In this document: piece by piece, positions 1 through 9,630 of the stretch
Layout: each line of letters opens with the position of its first letter
Numbering within the stretch: position 1 is the stretch's first letter
NCBI RefSeq assembly: GCF_015550595.1
Contig: NZ_JADNBB010000003.1
Location: 146,174 to 210,173 of the forward strand
Reading direction: 5' to 3'
DNA: 64,000 nucleotides
Source: Parabacteroides goldsteinii
Lineage (GTDB): Bacteria; Bacteroidota; Bacteroidia; Bacteroidales; Tannerellaceae
Made by a program: the position numbers and the translations under genes
Notes under the pieces: model-generated
Seen by the model: only the letters and a program-made list of their open reading frames with translations
Told to the model about the DNA's origin: nothing
Databases searched by the model: none

Positions 1-1
1 A

Positions 2-286
2 ATACTTTATCTGGGAATGTTATATATAGCCATTGCCCGAGGTGCTTATATACTAATGTTTAAAATACGAAACCAAGAGCTCAAAGGTATTCTAACCGGT
101 TTGCTATGTGGTATTACCGGACTACTCCTAAGTGCCTATGGCAATGCATTCTGGGGGCAATATCCAACTCATATTATTGCTTTTATGGGATTGTCGCTCG
201 TATTAAAAGGTGAATATTTCGATAAAGAACTGGTCGTTGCACAGCCAGAACAAACAATAAAACAAGTCGTGATACAAAACAAATGA
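2..286 (+). CDS. O-antigen polymerase/ligase-like membrane protein, C-terminal fragment
   Basis: The reading frame is open from the left edge of the window, so this is the C-terminal end of a longer gene. About 95 residues are visible: two hydrophobic segments around a Gly/Leu-rich stretch and a small-residue turn (SAYGNAFWGQYP), then a soluble tail rich in Gln and Val. The last membrane spans of Wzy/WaaL-like O-antigen polymerases and ligases look like this, and the next genes are polysaccharide glycosyltransferases. The family call is inference because the periplasmic catalytic loop is outside the window. The next gene starts 6 bp after the stop, so they are probably co-transcribed. Confidence 0.5.
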   Translation: MLYLGMLYIAIARGAYILMFKIRNQELKGILTGLLCGITGLLLSAYGNAFWGQYPTHIIAFMGLSLVLKGEYFDKELVVAQPEQTIKQVVIQNK

Positions 287-292
287 TATACT

Positions 293-1504
293 ATGGATCA
301 AATTAATCAATTAATAATGACCTGGGTTCAGAATGAAGACTCTATTTATAGAATAATAGATGCTATTCTATTCTTGCTTTTCTTGATAGCAGTACTTTAT
401 TTGCTGATTTTTGCAATATTCTCTCTTAAAAAACGCAAAAATACATATCCACCGGCACGCAAGAGATATCGCTTTGCTGTACTTTTCCCATGCTATATGG
501 AAGATGAAGTGATACTAAATTCCGTAAACTCTTTTTTCGATCAGGAATATCCCCGCGAACTATATGATGTTATCGTCATATCCGACCGAATGACAGAAGA
601 GACAGACCAGGCACTTCGAAATCTTTCAGCTCTGGTTGTAAAAGCAGATAGTCCTCAAAGTACCAAAACCAATGCACTCAGAAGAGCCATTAGATACATA
701 GAAGAAGAAAAACGTACTTATGATATTGCCGTTGTTTTAGATGCGGATAATCTGGTGGATCTTGATTTTCTTGATAAGATAAACGATGCCTTTTATTCTG
801 GCTGTATGGTGGTACAAACCCATCGTGTAGCAAAAAACAGAAATACAAGTATTGCTGTTCTGGATGCTGTTAGTGAAGAAATAAATAACTCTATTTTCAG
901 AAAAGGCCATACGGAACTAGGCTTTTCATCTGCATTAATCGGTTCAGGAATGGCTTTTGACTACCAATTATTTAAAGAATATATGCAAACGGCTAGTTCT
1001 ATCGGAATAGATAAAAACCTTGAAAAGTCACTGCTAAAGAATTACATTTTTATAGAGTATTTGGAAACTGTTTTTACATATGATGAAAAAGTAAAACAAA
1101 AAGCAGATTTCTATAATCAACGCCGTCGCTGGCTGGCCACTCAATTTTACAATCTGTTCTCCGGCCTTGGTCATATATTGATAGCCATACTAAAAGGCAA
1201 CTGGGATTATGTAGATAAACTATTCCAATGGATGATGCCCCCCCGCATAATGTTATTCGGACTTATCACACTTATAGCTATTGGCATGACGTGGATAAAT
1301 TGGGCTCTGTCGGTTAAGTGGTGGGGATTACTACTACTACTTTGCATAACATTCAGTATCGCTGTACCTAATTATCTGGTAGATAACAAATTTAAAAAAG
1401 CGATACTTAGTATTCCTCTTTTATTCATTTTGATGCTTTTCAACCATTTTAGGATGAAAGGAGCAACTAAAGAGTTTATTCATACCAAACATTCTTCAAA
1501 ATAA
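293..1504 (+). CDS. Membrane glycosyltransferase family 2 (QxxRW type)
   Basis: This 403-residue protein has an N-terminal membrane span (about 20-45), a cytoplasmic GT-A domain and three or so C-terminal spans (about 315-395). The catalytic domain shows the nucleotide-binding start (FPCYMEDEV), a DAD metal-binding motif near residues 150-152 and a QRRRW motif near residue 277. The last is the QxxRW acceptor-site motif of processive GT2 enzymes such as hyaluronan and cellulose synthases. It probably extends or starts a surface polysaccharide repeat unit at the inner membrane; the sugar cannot be told from sequence. It is clearly paralogous to the minus-strand GT2 at 12877-14040: the segment reading LDAVSEEINNSIF is identical in both. 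Confidence 0.85.
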   Translation: MDQINQLIMTWVQNEDSIYRIIDAILFLLFLIAVLYLLIFAIFSLKKRKNTYPPARKRYRFAVLFPCYMEDEVILNSVNSFFDQEYPRELYDVIVISDRMTEETDQALRNLSALVVKADSPQSTKTNALRRAIRYIEEEKRTYDIAVVLDADNLVDLDFLDKINDAFYSGCMVVQTHRVAKNRNTSIAVLDAVSEEINNSIFRKGHTELGFSSALIGSGMAFDYQLFKEYMQTASSIGIDKNLEKSLLKNYIFIEYLETVFTYDEKVKQKADFYNQRRRWLATQFYNLFSGLGHILIAILKGNWDYVDKLFQWMMPPRIMLFGLITLIAIGMTWINWALSVKWWGLLLLLCITFSIAVPNYLVDNKFKKAILSIPLLFILMLFNHFRMKGATKEFIHTKHSSK

Positions 1505-1509
1505 GCATT

Positions 1510-2637
1510 ATGAAAATAGCGATTGAAGCCCAGCGTATCTTCCGAACCAACAAGCATGGTATGGATTTTGTAGTACTTGAAGCTATCCGTGAACTTCAAA
1601 AGATAGACAAAGAAAATGAATATTTTATTTTTGTCAGTCCAGGTGAAGATCGATGTTTACAGGAATCGGATAATGTACATATTATTGAAGTGAATTGCCC
1701 CACTTATCCATTGTGGGAACAATTGGCCTTACCCAATGCTGTAGCTAAAGTAAAGCCTGATTTATTACATTGTACCAGCAATACAGCTCCAATTTACAGT
1801 AGTTGCCCTTTAATACTAACTCTTCACGACATTATATTCCTGGAGCCCCGTCAAAGCGGCAATAAATCATGGTACCAGAATATGGGGTGGTATTATCGGC
1901 GAATAGTAGTTCCCCGTATACTCAACAAATGTAAAAGAATCATCACTGTTTCCCATTTTGAAAGTAATCGGATACAAGAGGCTTTATGTCTTTCCCCTAA
2001 GCAGATTATAGCTGTATATAATGGGTACAGTAAACACTTTAAACCACTGGAAGATACAATTTCTGTAACTAACAAATATATTAAGTCGGATCAATTTCTT
2101 TTCTTTTTAGGAAATACCGACCCTAAAAAAAATGTGCCTCGTACATTAAAAGCATATAGCCTTTATCTTGAACGTTCGGGGAAAAAACTTCCATTACTGA
2201 TTGCCGATCTGAAAGAAGATAAACTTGATGCTATTCTGATAGAGCAACAGATAGAACAAATCAAGCCCTACCTCTCCTTTCCCGGTTATATACCCAATAC
2301 TGATTTGGCCTATTTGTATAGTGGTGCTTCTGCTTTTCTATATACCTCGCTTCGGGAAAGCTTTGGTATACCCATGCTGGAAGCTATGGCCTGTGGAACA
2401 CCGGTCATAACAAGTAATACTTCCGCCATGCCGGAAATTGCAGGAGAAGGTGGTATCCTTGTCAATCCGTTCAGTGAAGAAAATATAGCTGATATGTTAT
2501 TAAAGCTGGAGAACGATTCGGTTTTTTACAAAGAGCAGGTAGAGTATGGCCTGGAACGCGTAAAGCATTTTTCCTGGGAAGACACGGCCCGCCAGCTACA
2601 GCATATATATAAACAAGTAATAAAATCTAATAACTAA
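1510..2637 (+). CDS. Glycosyltransferase family 4
   Basis: A soluble GT-B fold protein of 375 residues. The C-terminal half has the retaining GT4 signature with the E-x7-E pattern (RESFGIPMLEAM, near residues 282-293), followed by CGTPVITS and the PEIAGEGGILV donor-binding segment. The N-terminal half has the acceptor-side HCTSNTAP and LTLHDIIF stretches seen in mannosyl- and rhamnosyl-type GT4 enzymes of O-antigen clusters. It starts 5 bp after the preceding GT2 stop and belongs to the same plus-strand operon. Donor and acceptor sugars are not predictable. Confidence 0.88.
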   Translation: MKIAIEAQRIFRTNKHGMDFVVLEAIRELQKIDKENEYFIFVSPGEDRCLQESDNVHIIEVNCPTYPLWEQLALPNAVAKVKPDLLHCTSNTAPIYSSCPLILTLHDIIFLEPRQSGNKSWYQNMGWYYRRIVVPRILNKCKRIITVSHFESNRIQEALCLSPKQIIAVYNGYSKHFKPLEDTISVTNKYIKSDQFLFFLGNTDPKKNVPRTLKAYSLYLERSGKKLPLLIADLKEDKLDAILIEQQIEQIKPYLSFPGYIPNTDLAYLYSGASAFLYTSLRESFGIPMLEAMACGTPVITSNTSAMPEIAGEGGILVNPFSEENIADMLLKLENDSVFYKEQVEYGLERVKHFSWEDTARQLQHIYKQVIKSNN

Positions 2638-2645
2638 ACTATCAT

Positions 2646-3872
2646 ATGGAAAATCAGAATTTTATCATAACAAGTTTACAGCCATGGGACTTAGAAATAG
2701 GTAGCACAATAAAAAATACAGCACTAGAGCTTTCTAAAAAGAACCGGGTAATGTATATCAATACACCTATGGATTATACAACTTGGCTGAGAGGAGACAA
2801 AAACGCAGCATATAAACATCGTATGGAGGTCATAAAAAAACGCGTTTCGAATATTCGGCAAATTAATGAAAATATGTGGGTAATCGACTGTCCTTTCTTA
2901 CTATATCCAGTAAGTAAACTTCCTACAACCTGGCTATTTGATTATATAAACCGGATTAATAATAAAAAAATAGCAAAACTCATTTTAGAAACAACAACCA
3001 TATTAAATTTTAAGAATGCAATACATATCATTGACACTGATATATATAGAAGTTTATATTTGAAAGAATTAATCAATCCTAAATTATCAGTTTATTATTG
3101 CCGTGATTACGTAATCACCAAAGCTTATTGGAAAAAAAACGGTACACGCCTGGAGCCAATAATTGCTGCAAAAGCGGATCTCGTACTTACGAACTCAACT
3201 TTTTTTTCTGAAAGATTTAAACAACATAATCCTAATACTTACGCGATCGAGACCGGAGTTAATTTAGAATTATATAACATATCAAGAAATTATATTATAC
3301 CTAATGATTTACAATCCATTCCGCACCCTATAGTAGGATATGTAGGCAATATAAACGGTCGCCGACTTGATAGCGATCTTTTGTTATATTTGGCACAGCA
3401 ACGTCCTCAATATAATTTTGTCTTTGTTGGATTTGAGGATAAGCATTTTAGCCAACACCTACTCCATCAACAAAAGAATGTATACTTTCTAGGTAAAAAA
3501 TCAACAAATGTACTTCCGGATTATATTTACGGATTCGATATTTGCATCAATCCCCAAATTGTCAATGAGATCACTGAAGGAAATTACCCTTTAAAAATAG
3601 ATGAATACCTGGCTATGGGAAAACCGATTGTAGCAACCCGTACTCACACGATGAAGGATGTTTTCAGTGAATGGGTCTTTTTAGCCTCTGACAAATCTGA
3701 ATACTTACTTGCAATGGATTCGGCAATGGAGGAAATCAACAACACCAATAAGAATAAGGGACGTGTAGCATTCGCACATACTCATAGTTGGGAAAACTCT
3801 GTTCAAAAAATTTATAATTGTATTTCTAATTCAATAAAGAATGGAACTCCTATACAAAATAAAACGTTATGA
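2646..3872 (+). CDS. GT4-like glycosyltransferase
   Basis: This 408-residue protein resembles the GT-B transferases of the TuaH/GumK-like group found in capsule clusters. Visible elements are an N-terminal Rossmann-like start (FIITSLQPWDLEIGS), a central YYCRDYV motif, an IVGYVGNI strand opening the C-terminal domain, and a donor-site segment PLKIDEYLAMGKPIVAT. It lacks the full E-x7-E motif of the preceding GT4 gene, so it is a more distant member. It starts 8 bp after its upstream neighbour, and its last 32 bp overlap the next gene, which suggests translational coupling. The low-GC, Lys/Asn-rich composition is typical of laterally exchanged polysaccharide genes. Confidence 0.78.
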   Translation: MENQNFIITSLQPWDLEIGSTIKNTALELSKKNRVMYINTPMDYTTWLRGDKNAAYKHRMEVIKKRVSNIRQINENMWVIDCPFLLYPVSKLPTTWLFDYINRINNKKIAKLILETTTILNFKNAIHIIDTDIYRSLYLKELINPKLSVYYCRDYVITKAYWKKNGTRLEPIIAAKADLVLTNSTFFSERFKQHNPNTYAIETGVNLELYNISRNYIIPNDLQSIPHPIVGYVGNINGRRLDSDLLLYLAQQRPQYNFVFVGFEDKHFSQHLLHQQKNVYFLGKKSTNVLPDYIYGFDICINPQIVNEITEGNYPLKIDEYLAMGKPIVATRTHTMKDVFSEWVFLASDKSEYLLAMDSAMEEINNTNKNKGRVAFAHTHSWENSVQKIYNCISNSIKNGTPIQNKTL

Positions 3873-4464
3873 GAAGCTAAAACCATTTCTGGTCTGGCTT
3901 ATTTCTCCCAAACGCAATCCTAAACCACGTTGGTGGGTCAGATGGTTTGTGACTCCTTTTATTTTCAAAAAAGGTAAAGGGGCAATGATTCGTAGTAAAG
4001 CTCGCTTGGATATATTCCCCTGGCATCGATTTTCAATGGGTGCGTATGCAACAATAGAAGATTATGCAATAGTTGCAAATGGTGTTGGTGATTTGATTAT
4101 AGGTGATCAAGTCAGAATTGGTGTCGGTTCTGCCGTACTTGGACCTGTTACCTTGAAATCTGGATGCGGACTAGGGCAACATGTATTTATATCAGGTTTT
4201 AACCATGAATATAAAGATCCTAATACGAATTCTAAATTCCAAGGGTTGGAAAAAAAACCGGTTATTATAGAAGAAGATACTCATATCGGTTCTAATGCTG
4301 TAGTTGTAGCTGGAGTACACATCGGGAAACGCTGTCAAATTGGTGCTGGAAGTGTAGTAACCAAAGATGTTCCAGATTATTGTATTGTTGGCGGTAATCC
4401 TGCCCGCATCTTAAAACAATATGATTTTGATAAGAAAGAATGGATAAGAATTCCAAAAGTTTAA
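3841..4464 (+). CDS. Hexapeptide-repeat O-acyltransferase (WcaF/LbetaH-like)
   Basis: A 207-residue protein with a left-handed parallel beta-helix domain from about residue 70 to 195. It shows repeated [IVL]-G-x4 hexads (LIIGDQVRIGVGSAV, HIGSNAVVVAGVHIGKRCQIGAGSVVTKDVP) and the Asn-His-Glu motif (GFNHEYKD) that supplies the catalytic base in colanic-acid and serine acetyltransferase relatives. It probably O-acetylates a sugar of the repeat unit with acetyl-CoA. The start lies inside the preceding coding sequence; MELLYKIKRYEKL is chosen because it gives the usual basic N-terminal helix. Its last 25 bp can overlap the next gene. Confidence 0.85.
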   Translation: MELLYKIKRYEKLKPFLVWLISPKRNPKPRWWVRWFVTPFIFKKGKGAMIRSKARLDIFPWHRFSMGAYATIEDYAIVANGVGDLIIGDQVRIGVGSAVLGPVTLKSGCGLGQHVFISGFNHEYKDPNTNSKFQGLEKKPVIIEEDTHIGSNAVVVAGVHIGKRCQIGAGSVVTKDVPDYCIVGGNPARILKQYDFDKKEWIRIPKV

Positions 4465-5357
4465 ATAAAATGGTATCTATTATAACCATCAATTACAACG
4501 GATATAAAGAGACATGTGAACTTATTGAGTCATTTCATAGAGTGGAAACTTATCCCTACGAACTCATTGTAGTAGATAATGCCTCTAAAGAAGATGAAGG
4601 TAAGTTGCTCAAGGAAAAATATCCGGATATAATCGCTGTTTACAGTGATAAAAATCTAGGTTTTGCGGGTGGAAACAACCTTGGATACCAATATGCCACC
4701 GGGGAATATATTTTGTATATAAATAATGATATAACGATAGCCGCTCCCTTTTTACAAATTTTAATCTACCGTTTAATATCTTCTCCTCTTATTGGTGTTG
4801 TATCTCCTAAAATAAAATATGAATATCAACCAGATATAATTCAATATGCAGGATTTACCCCTATGACATCTATTCTTCTCAAAAATAGAATGATTGGTGA
4901 AAAAGAGAAAGATAATGGGCAATATGATCAACCCTGTCATACAGGTTTTGCACATGGTGCCTGCATGTTAACCTCTCGGAATATCTTAAAAGAAGTAGGA
5001 ACTATGACAGAAGTCTATTTTCTTTTTTATGAAGAAATGGATTGGGGGCTACAGTTACAGCGAGCAGGATATGAAAGCTGGTATGAACCAGCTGCGACTG
5101 TTTTACACAAAGAAAGCATGACAGCGAAACGGAATAGTCCCCTCCGCACATATTATATGACCCGTAGCAGAATACTATTTGTTCGTCGTAATAGTCGTGG
5201 ATTTAGGAAATTACTGGCGTATCTTTATATCCTACTTATTTCTACCTCTAAAAATGTATTCTGCTATCTCATAAAAAGACAAACAAAAATACTTGTCGCA
5301 TTTCTGAAAGGTACTATAAGAGGATTCACTGATAATTCATCAATGTATAGCAAATAA
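4440..5357 (+). CDS. GT2, rhamnosyltransferase-like
   Basis: A GT-A fold transferase of up to 305 residues with the layout of the WbbL/rhamnosyltransferase group. It opens with SIITINYNGYKETCELI, then VVDNAS, then LGFAGGNNLGYQYATGEYIL, and an INND motif in place of the classic DxD. The later FYEEMDWGLQLQRAGY segment contains the conserved acidic catalytic-base region. A hydrophobic stretch near residues 255-275 may associate with the membrane. Two starts are possible: 4440, overlapping the acyltransferase by 25 bp, or ATG at 4470, which begins directly at the Rossmann strand. Confidence 0.85.
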   Translation: MDKNSKSLNKMVSIITINYNGYKETCELIESFHRVETYPYELIVVDNASKEDEGKLLKEKYPDIIAVYSDKNLGFAGGNNLGYQYATGEYILYINNDITIAAPFLQILIYRLISSPLIGVVSPKIKYEYQPDIIQYAGFTPMTSILLKNRMIGEKEKDNGQYDQPCHTGFAHGACMLTSRNILKEVGTMTEVYFLFYEEMDWGLQLQRAGYESWYEPAATVLHKESMTAKRNSPLRTYYMTRSRILFVRRNSRGFRKLLAYLYILLISTSKNVFCYLIKRQTKILVAFLKGTIRGFTDNSSMYSK

Positions 5358-5381
5358 AAAGCTCTCGAATAGAATTAACAA

Positions 5382-6434
5382 ATGAGAACAAATATAAGAT
5401 CAAATAAGAATCTTCACATAGAAACATTACGAGGTTTTGCCATTATACTTGTTGTAATGGAACATATAATAGGTTCGACTCCTGATGGAGGAATGAAAAT
5501 AGATTTTCCTTCTCCCTGGCGTTATCTATATCTATGGATTGATTTTATACAAATGCCACTTTTTACAGCGATAGCAGGATGGGTTTATGGATTAAAGCTT
5601 TTAAAGAAAGAATATTTTTCTTCCTTTTTAAAGAAAAAGACATTCCGACTATTAGTCCCAATGGTGACAGTCGGTACTCTCTATTTCACAGTACAATACC
5701 TAATACCCGGAACAAATAGTAAGGGGAGTTGGACTGAAATATGGAAAATTTATTTGTTCCCATATACTATTTATTGGTACTTACCCTCTCTTTTCATTAT
5801 GTTTCTTCTACAAGGCATAATAGATATAAATGGATGGGCAAACAGTCTGTCAGGATGGATAAAATGTTTTATTGGTATCTACCTATTAATGATTTTACAA
5901 TCAACTTGCATTCCCAATAATATACCTAATCTATTTAGTTTCAAAGGAGCTCTAATGCAATTCCCCTATTTTATTACAGGAGTTGGTATTTGTAGGTTTT
6001 CAAAAGAAATTTCATCCAAATGGGTCAAGACATCATGCCTGATCGCCGTCTGTATCGGATTACTACTTCTTCAGATAGATTGGTTCTATTCATTACATAA
6101 TAATACCATTTATAAAATAACACAACCTCTATGGGCTATTTGTTCATTATACTTTATATTGAGAAGCTCTGTCACTAATAATTTCCTTATCCGAATTGGC
6201 AGCTATGCTTATACCATTTACTTATTTCATGGCTTTGGCACAGCAGGAGGACGAATAATCCTTACCAGATCAGGAGTTCACTCAGAAATTATAATCTTTT
6301 TATTTGCTTTATTTATTGCTATTTTTATACCTATTATACTAGAGAGGATATTAAAAAAATGGGAAATAACACGAATGCTCTTTCTGGGGGAAAGTGTAGT
6401 GTCTTCAACTCCAATTCAAAGAACAGGACAATAG
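5382..6434 (+). CDS. Acyltransferase family 3 membrane protein
   Basis: A polytopic protein of 350 residues with about ten hydrophobic spans. It opens with HIETLRGFAIILVVMEHII, a form of the R-G-x(3,4)-V/I..H motif of Acyltransferase_3 proteins; the His is the catalytic residue of the family. Family members move acetyl or succinyl groups onto polysaccharide sugars across the inner membrane, and fucose-4-O-acetylase is a near relative. It follows the GT2 by 24 bp and is the second acyl-modifying enzyme in this operon, so the mature polymer is likely O-acylated at more than one position (inference). Confidence 0.8.
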   Translation: MRTNIRSNKNLHIETLRGFAIILVVMEHIIGSTPDGGMKIDFPSPWRYLYLWIDFIQMPLFTAIAGWVYGLKLLKKEYFSSFLKKKTFRLLVPMVTVGTLYFTVQYLIPGTNSKGSWTEIWKIYLFPYTIYWYLPSLFIMFLLQGIIDINGWANSLSGWIKCFIGIYLLMILQSTCIPNNIPNLFSFKGALMQFPYFITGVGICRFSKEISSKWVKTSCLIAVCIGLLLLQIDWFYSLHNNTIYKITQPLWAICSLYFILRSSVTNNFLIRIGSYAYTIYLFHGFGTAGGRIILTRSGVHSEIIIFLFALFIAIFIPIILERILKKWEITRMLFLGESVVSSTPIQRTGQ

Positions 6435-6480
6435 AGGCTCCGAAAGTTTCATAATAACAATATCTGAATAATTAAGCACC

Positions 6481-8520
6481 ATGAAAAAGTTAGTAGCTGC
6501 TCTCATTGTTATATTTATGACATCTTCATGTCTAAAAGATGCTATAGACCTATTAGACAAAACAATAAATCAGACCTTTACATTGAAGTTACCTACTATT
6601 AAAGATAATATTGAAATTCCAAACAAAATAAATTGTTATATTTTTAAAGACAGCGTTCTTTACAAAGTCTTACATAATCTGACAATAGAGAGCGATAGCC
6701 GTATTGTAATAGATGTTCCTTCAACAGCTCAACTCTATTTTCTAGCCAACACAGAAGAGCCTCTATCATTGGCTTCTTTGAAAGAAGGAGAAAAAAATCT
6801 CTCTTCTTTTTTATTAATATGTAATGAAAATATTGAACATAATCAATGGGGGGGAGCTATATTTTATTCTGGATCAGTGATGATTGATCCGGCTTTAAAT
6901 ACTGACAATAGAATCGAACTATTAGCCTCCGTTGCACAAATAGATATAGATGCCGGTTCAAATGAGCTGATTCAAATAGACAGTATAGAAATGTCAGGAG
7001 CATCATTAACAACTCCACTATTTAAAGGAGTAGGACCTGTTTCATCTACCAATAAACAAAAATATTTACACAGTTTCCCTGAACCAGTATCCGGCATAAT
7101 TCATAATGTTTTTAGACCTTATGAAAGCATCACTCCTGTTGAATTCAAGATTAATGGAACCTATAATAAAATAGCCTTTGTTATTGATACAATCATACCG
7201 ATATTAGAACGTAATAAAACTTATACTTTAGAAATTGAAGATAAAGATATAAAAATACTACCTGATACGAATGTACACATAATAATTCCCGATTCAAAAG
7301 GTCGGATAGATATACACGCAGATCAAACAAAAAAAATACAACCAGGTAGTACTATTTATTTAGTCGGTAATTTCTTAAGCGTTCGACTCACAGGCTTAAA
7401 AGGAAATGCAGAACATCCTATTCGCATAACGAACTATCCAGGAAAAAAGCTTGTAATCGGAAATCCTGATTGGGCTGGAGGAGCCAATTCCAGTGCGATA
7501 CAATTATTAGAATGTCAACATATAATATTAGGCAGTGAAAATAATGCAGCTGATTTTTTAATTAATGGCTCTACATCAAAAGTAAGATCTGCCTATTTTG
7601 GAGTCAACCTTAGGCCCTTCACTGATAATGTAGAGGTTAAAAATATAACAATTAAAAATGGAGGAACTGGTATTTTAGCCAAAACAGATCCGGAAAAAAA
7701 TAATTCGAAAACATGGTATCCTAATACTGTACTCGAAAATCTATCGATTCATGACGTTATCATAAGTGGTGTTTCCACTGAAGGGATGTATATAGGACAC
7801 ACATCTGTATGGTGGGGATGGGATGAAGCAGGAAAAGGATACAATGCAGGAGCGAAACCTAATAATCCAGGACATACTTATGTTATGCCTGTTAAATGGA
7901 AAAATGTAAAAATATACCAGAATCATGTATCTAAGTCTGGGTATGACGGAATACAGGCATCTGCAATAGATCAATTAGAAATATACGAAAACGAAGTTTC
8001 AGATTTTGGTACGGATAACACATGGGGGCAAAGCATGGGGATAATTGTAGGAGGACGTACGACCTTTACAAATGTTCATGACAATTACGTACACGACGGA
8101 ACAGGAGAAATTTTTCAATTTCATGGATCTGGAGAGAACAATTCAACCCACTTTATCCATAATAACTTGTTTATAAACTCTCAATCCAGTGGAATGGGGA
8201 TATATGGCTTAATTGATGCCGCAACTATTAATATAACCAATAATACCATTGTAGGATGTCAGGTTTTTGCTATTCAAGTAAATGGAAAATCCTACGAAAC
8301 CCTTGTAAAATTAAGCAACAATGTCTTTGCTGAATGTTACCAAAAAGACCTATCTTCACCAAAGTACATACGAATAATGAACAAAGGAAAAGTCGAAGAA
8401 TCCGAAAATAAACAATTCGACTCCATTACAAATGCGAAGCTGGACCCAGACAACTTTTATCAGCCACTTCCTGGCTCTTCCATAGGAAATGCCGGATACA
8501 GGCATACTTCTAAACGATAA
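6481..8520 (+). CDS. Surface lipoprotein with right-handed beta-helix domain
   Basis: A 679-residue protein with a lipoprotein signal peptide (MKKLVAALIVIFMTSSC, acylated Cys 17). Residues about 30-260 look like beta-sandwich modules of unrecognised family. From about 270 onward the sequence has pectate-lyase/PbH1-type right-handed beta-helix features: parallel Asn-rich turns (VEVKNITIKNGGTGI, VKIYQNHVSKSGYDGI, LEIYENEVSDFG). Such domains bind, cleave or epimerise polysaccharides. Its place at the end of a capsule operon suggests surface binding or trimming of the polymer, but I cannot assign catalytic residues and it may be purely structural. It is preceded by a 46-bp gap and converges with the minus-strand operon. 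Confidence 0.7.
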   Translation: MKKLVAALIVIFMTSSCLKDAIDLLDKTINQTFTLKLPTIKDNIEIPNKINCYIFKDSVLYKVLHNLTIESDSRIVIDVPSTAQLYFLANTEEPLSLASLKEGEKNLSSFLLICNENIEHNQWGGAIFYSGSVMIDPALNTDNRIELLASVAQIDIDAGSNELIQIDSIEMSGASLTTPLFKGVGPVSSTNKQKYLHSFPEPVSGIIHNVFRPYESITPVEFKINGTYNKIAFVIDTIIPILERNKTYTLEIEDKDIKILPDTNVHIIIPDSKGRIDIHADQTKKIQPGSTIYLVGNFLSVRLTGLKGNAEHPIRITNYPGKKLVIGNPDWAGGANSSAIQLLECQHIILGSENNAADFLINGSTSKVRSAYFGVNLRPFTDNVEVKNITIKNGGTGILAKTDPEKNNSKTWYPNTVLENLSIHDVIISGVSTEGMYIGHTSVWWGWDEAGKGYNAGAKPNNPGHTYVMPVKWKNVKIYQNHVSKSGYDGIQASAIDQLEIYENEVSDFGTDNTWGQSMGIIVGGRTTFTNVHDNYVHDGTGEIFQFHGSGENNSTHFIHNNLFINSQSSGMGIYGLIDAATINITNNTIVGCQVFAIQVNGKSYETLVKLSNNVFAECYQKDLSSPKYIRIMNKGKVEESENKQFDSITNAKLDPDNFYQPLPGSSIGNAGYRHTSKR

Positions 8521-8559
8521 TAGAAAATATGTGCTATCAGCAGTGAGAATACCACACTA

Positions 8560-9630
8560 CTATTTTACGATTTTTCTCAATGTAATAAGCGGATGTAAAA
8601 TTGCATATTGGATACGATTCTTATTATGTAGAAAAGATAGATAGATAAAACAACATGACGAGTTCTTGATTCCAAATAAATAAAAAGCAACCTTATTTTC
8701 CCAACGAATAGGATACTTTGATTTAATCTCATCAATCATCGTTATCTTCATTATCAGCTCTTTCCTGATTGTTTCCGATAAATTAGAGCGTAAAACGCCT
8801 TCACTTAAACGTAAACAAAACTCTATGATATCATCAATAATATAAGGACAGTCAGTAGCTATACTATTTAAGCAAATAGCCTTTTTCTCATAATCCAAAA
8901 CCTCCAAATAGGTATTGACTTTTTGAACAGTTAACCCAGTTGCTTTGGTGACATTGGTTGTTGAATCATTTCTTACGTACCAGTTATAAGTAATCGCATC
9001 CAGAAAAGTAAAAGAAGAAGTATAATAATATAGCTGAAAAGAAAACCAGACATCTTCGTTCAAAGAATGAGGAATACAAGTTATATTATTTCTTTTCAAA
9101 AATGACAAATCATAAAGCTTATTCCAGGTCATTATATAAAAACTACGCTCCTGCCCTTTTCTATATTTAGCCAAAGCATAAGATTCCTTACTGGTTATAT
9201 ATTGAAATTGATTGGCAGACAGCATATCTCCATCAAAACTAACTTTTTGAAAAGAAGCCGCAACAAAATCAACAGGATTCTTCTTCATCTCCTGATATAA
9301 TATATCTATGCAATCAGGAGTAATCACATCATCACTGTCCATAAAATAGAGATATTCACCTGTTGCTTCTTTTATTGCAGAATTCTTTGTAGCTCCAGTT
9401 CCTCGATTAACCATGTGGTCAATAATCCTAATATCTTTTCCACGAGGATGTTCCCGCATAATCCGTTCGACTATCTCTATACTATTATCGGTCCCTTTAT
9501 CATCTATTATCAAAAACTCAATACTTGCAAAAGTCTGATTTAATGCAGAAAGTAAAGATCGTTCTATATATCCAGAGACATTATAGACCGGCATAGCCAA
9601 CGTTACCTGATAATTCATTTTATGACACAT
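8560..9630 (-). CDS. Glycosyltransferase family 2 (EpsJ-like)
   Basis: A 356-residue GT-A protein with an N-terminal catalytic domain. It shows TLAMPVYNVSGYIERSLLSA at the start, FLIIDDKGTDNS as the second strand and the DSDD metal-binding motif (YFMDSDDVI, near residue 97). The C-terminal part is helical with one weakly hydrophobic segment. It is the last gene of the minus-strand polysaccharide operon. The start at 9630 overlaps the flippase stop by 11 bp. ATG at 9618 (MNYQVTLAMPVYN) begins one base after that stop and is an equally good or better start, since family members usually begin close to the first strand. Confidence 0.85.
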   Translation of the reverse strand: MCHKMNYQVTLAMPVYNVSGYIERSLLSALNQTFASIEFLIIDDKGTDNSIEIVERIMREHPRGKDIRIIDHMVNRGTGATKNSAIKEATGEYLYFMDSDDVITPDCIDILYQEMKKNPVDFVAASFQKVSFDGDMLSANQFQYITSKESYALAKYRKGQERSFYIMTWNKLYDLSFLKRNNITCIPHSLNEDVWFSFQLYYYTSSFTFLDAITYNWYVRNDSTTNVTKATGLTVQKVNTYLEVLDYEKKAICLNSIATDCPYIIDDIIEFCLRLSEGVLRSNLSETIRKELIMKITMIDEIKSKYPIRWENKVAFYLFGIKNSSCCFIYLSFLHNKNRIQYAILHPLITLRKIVK

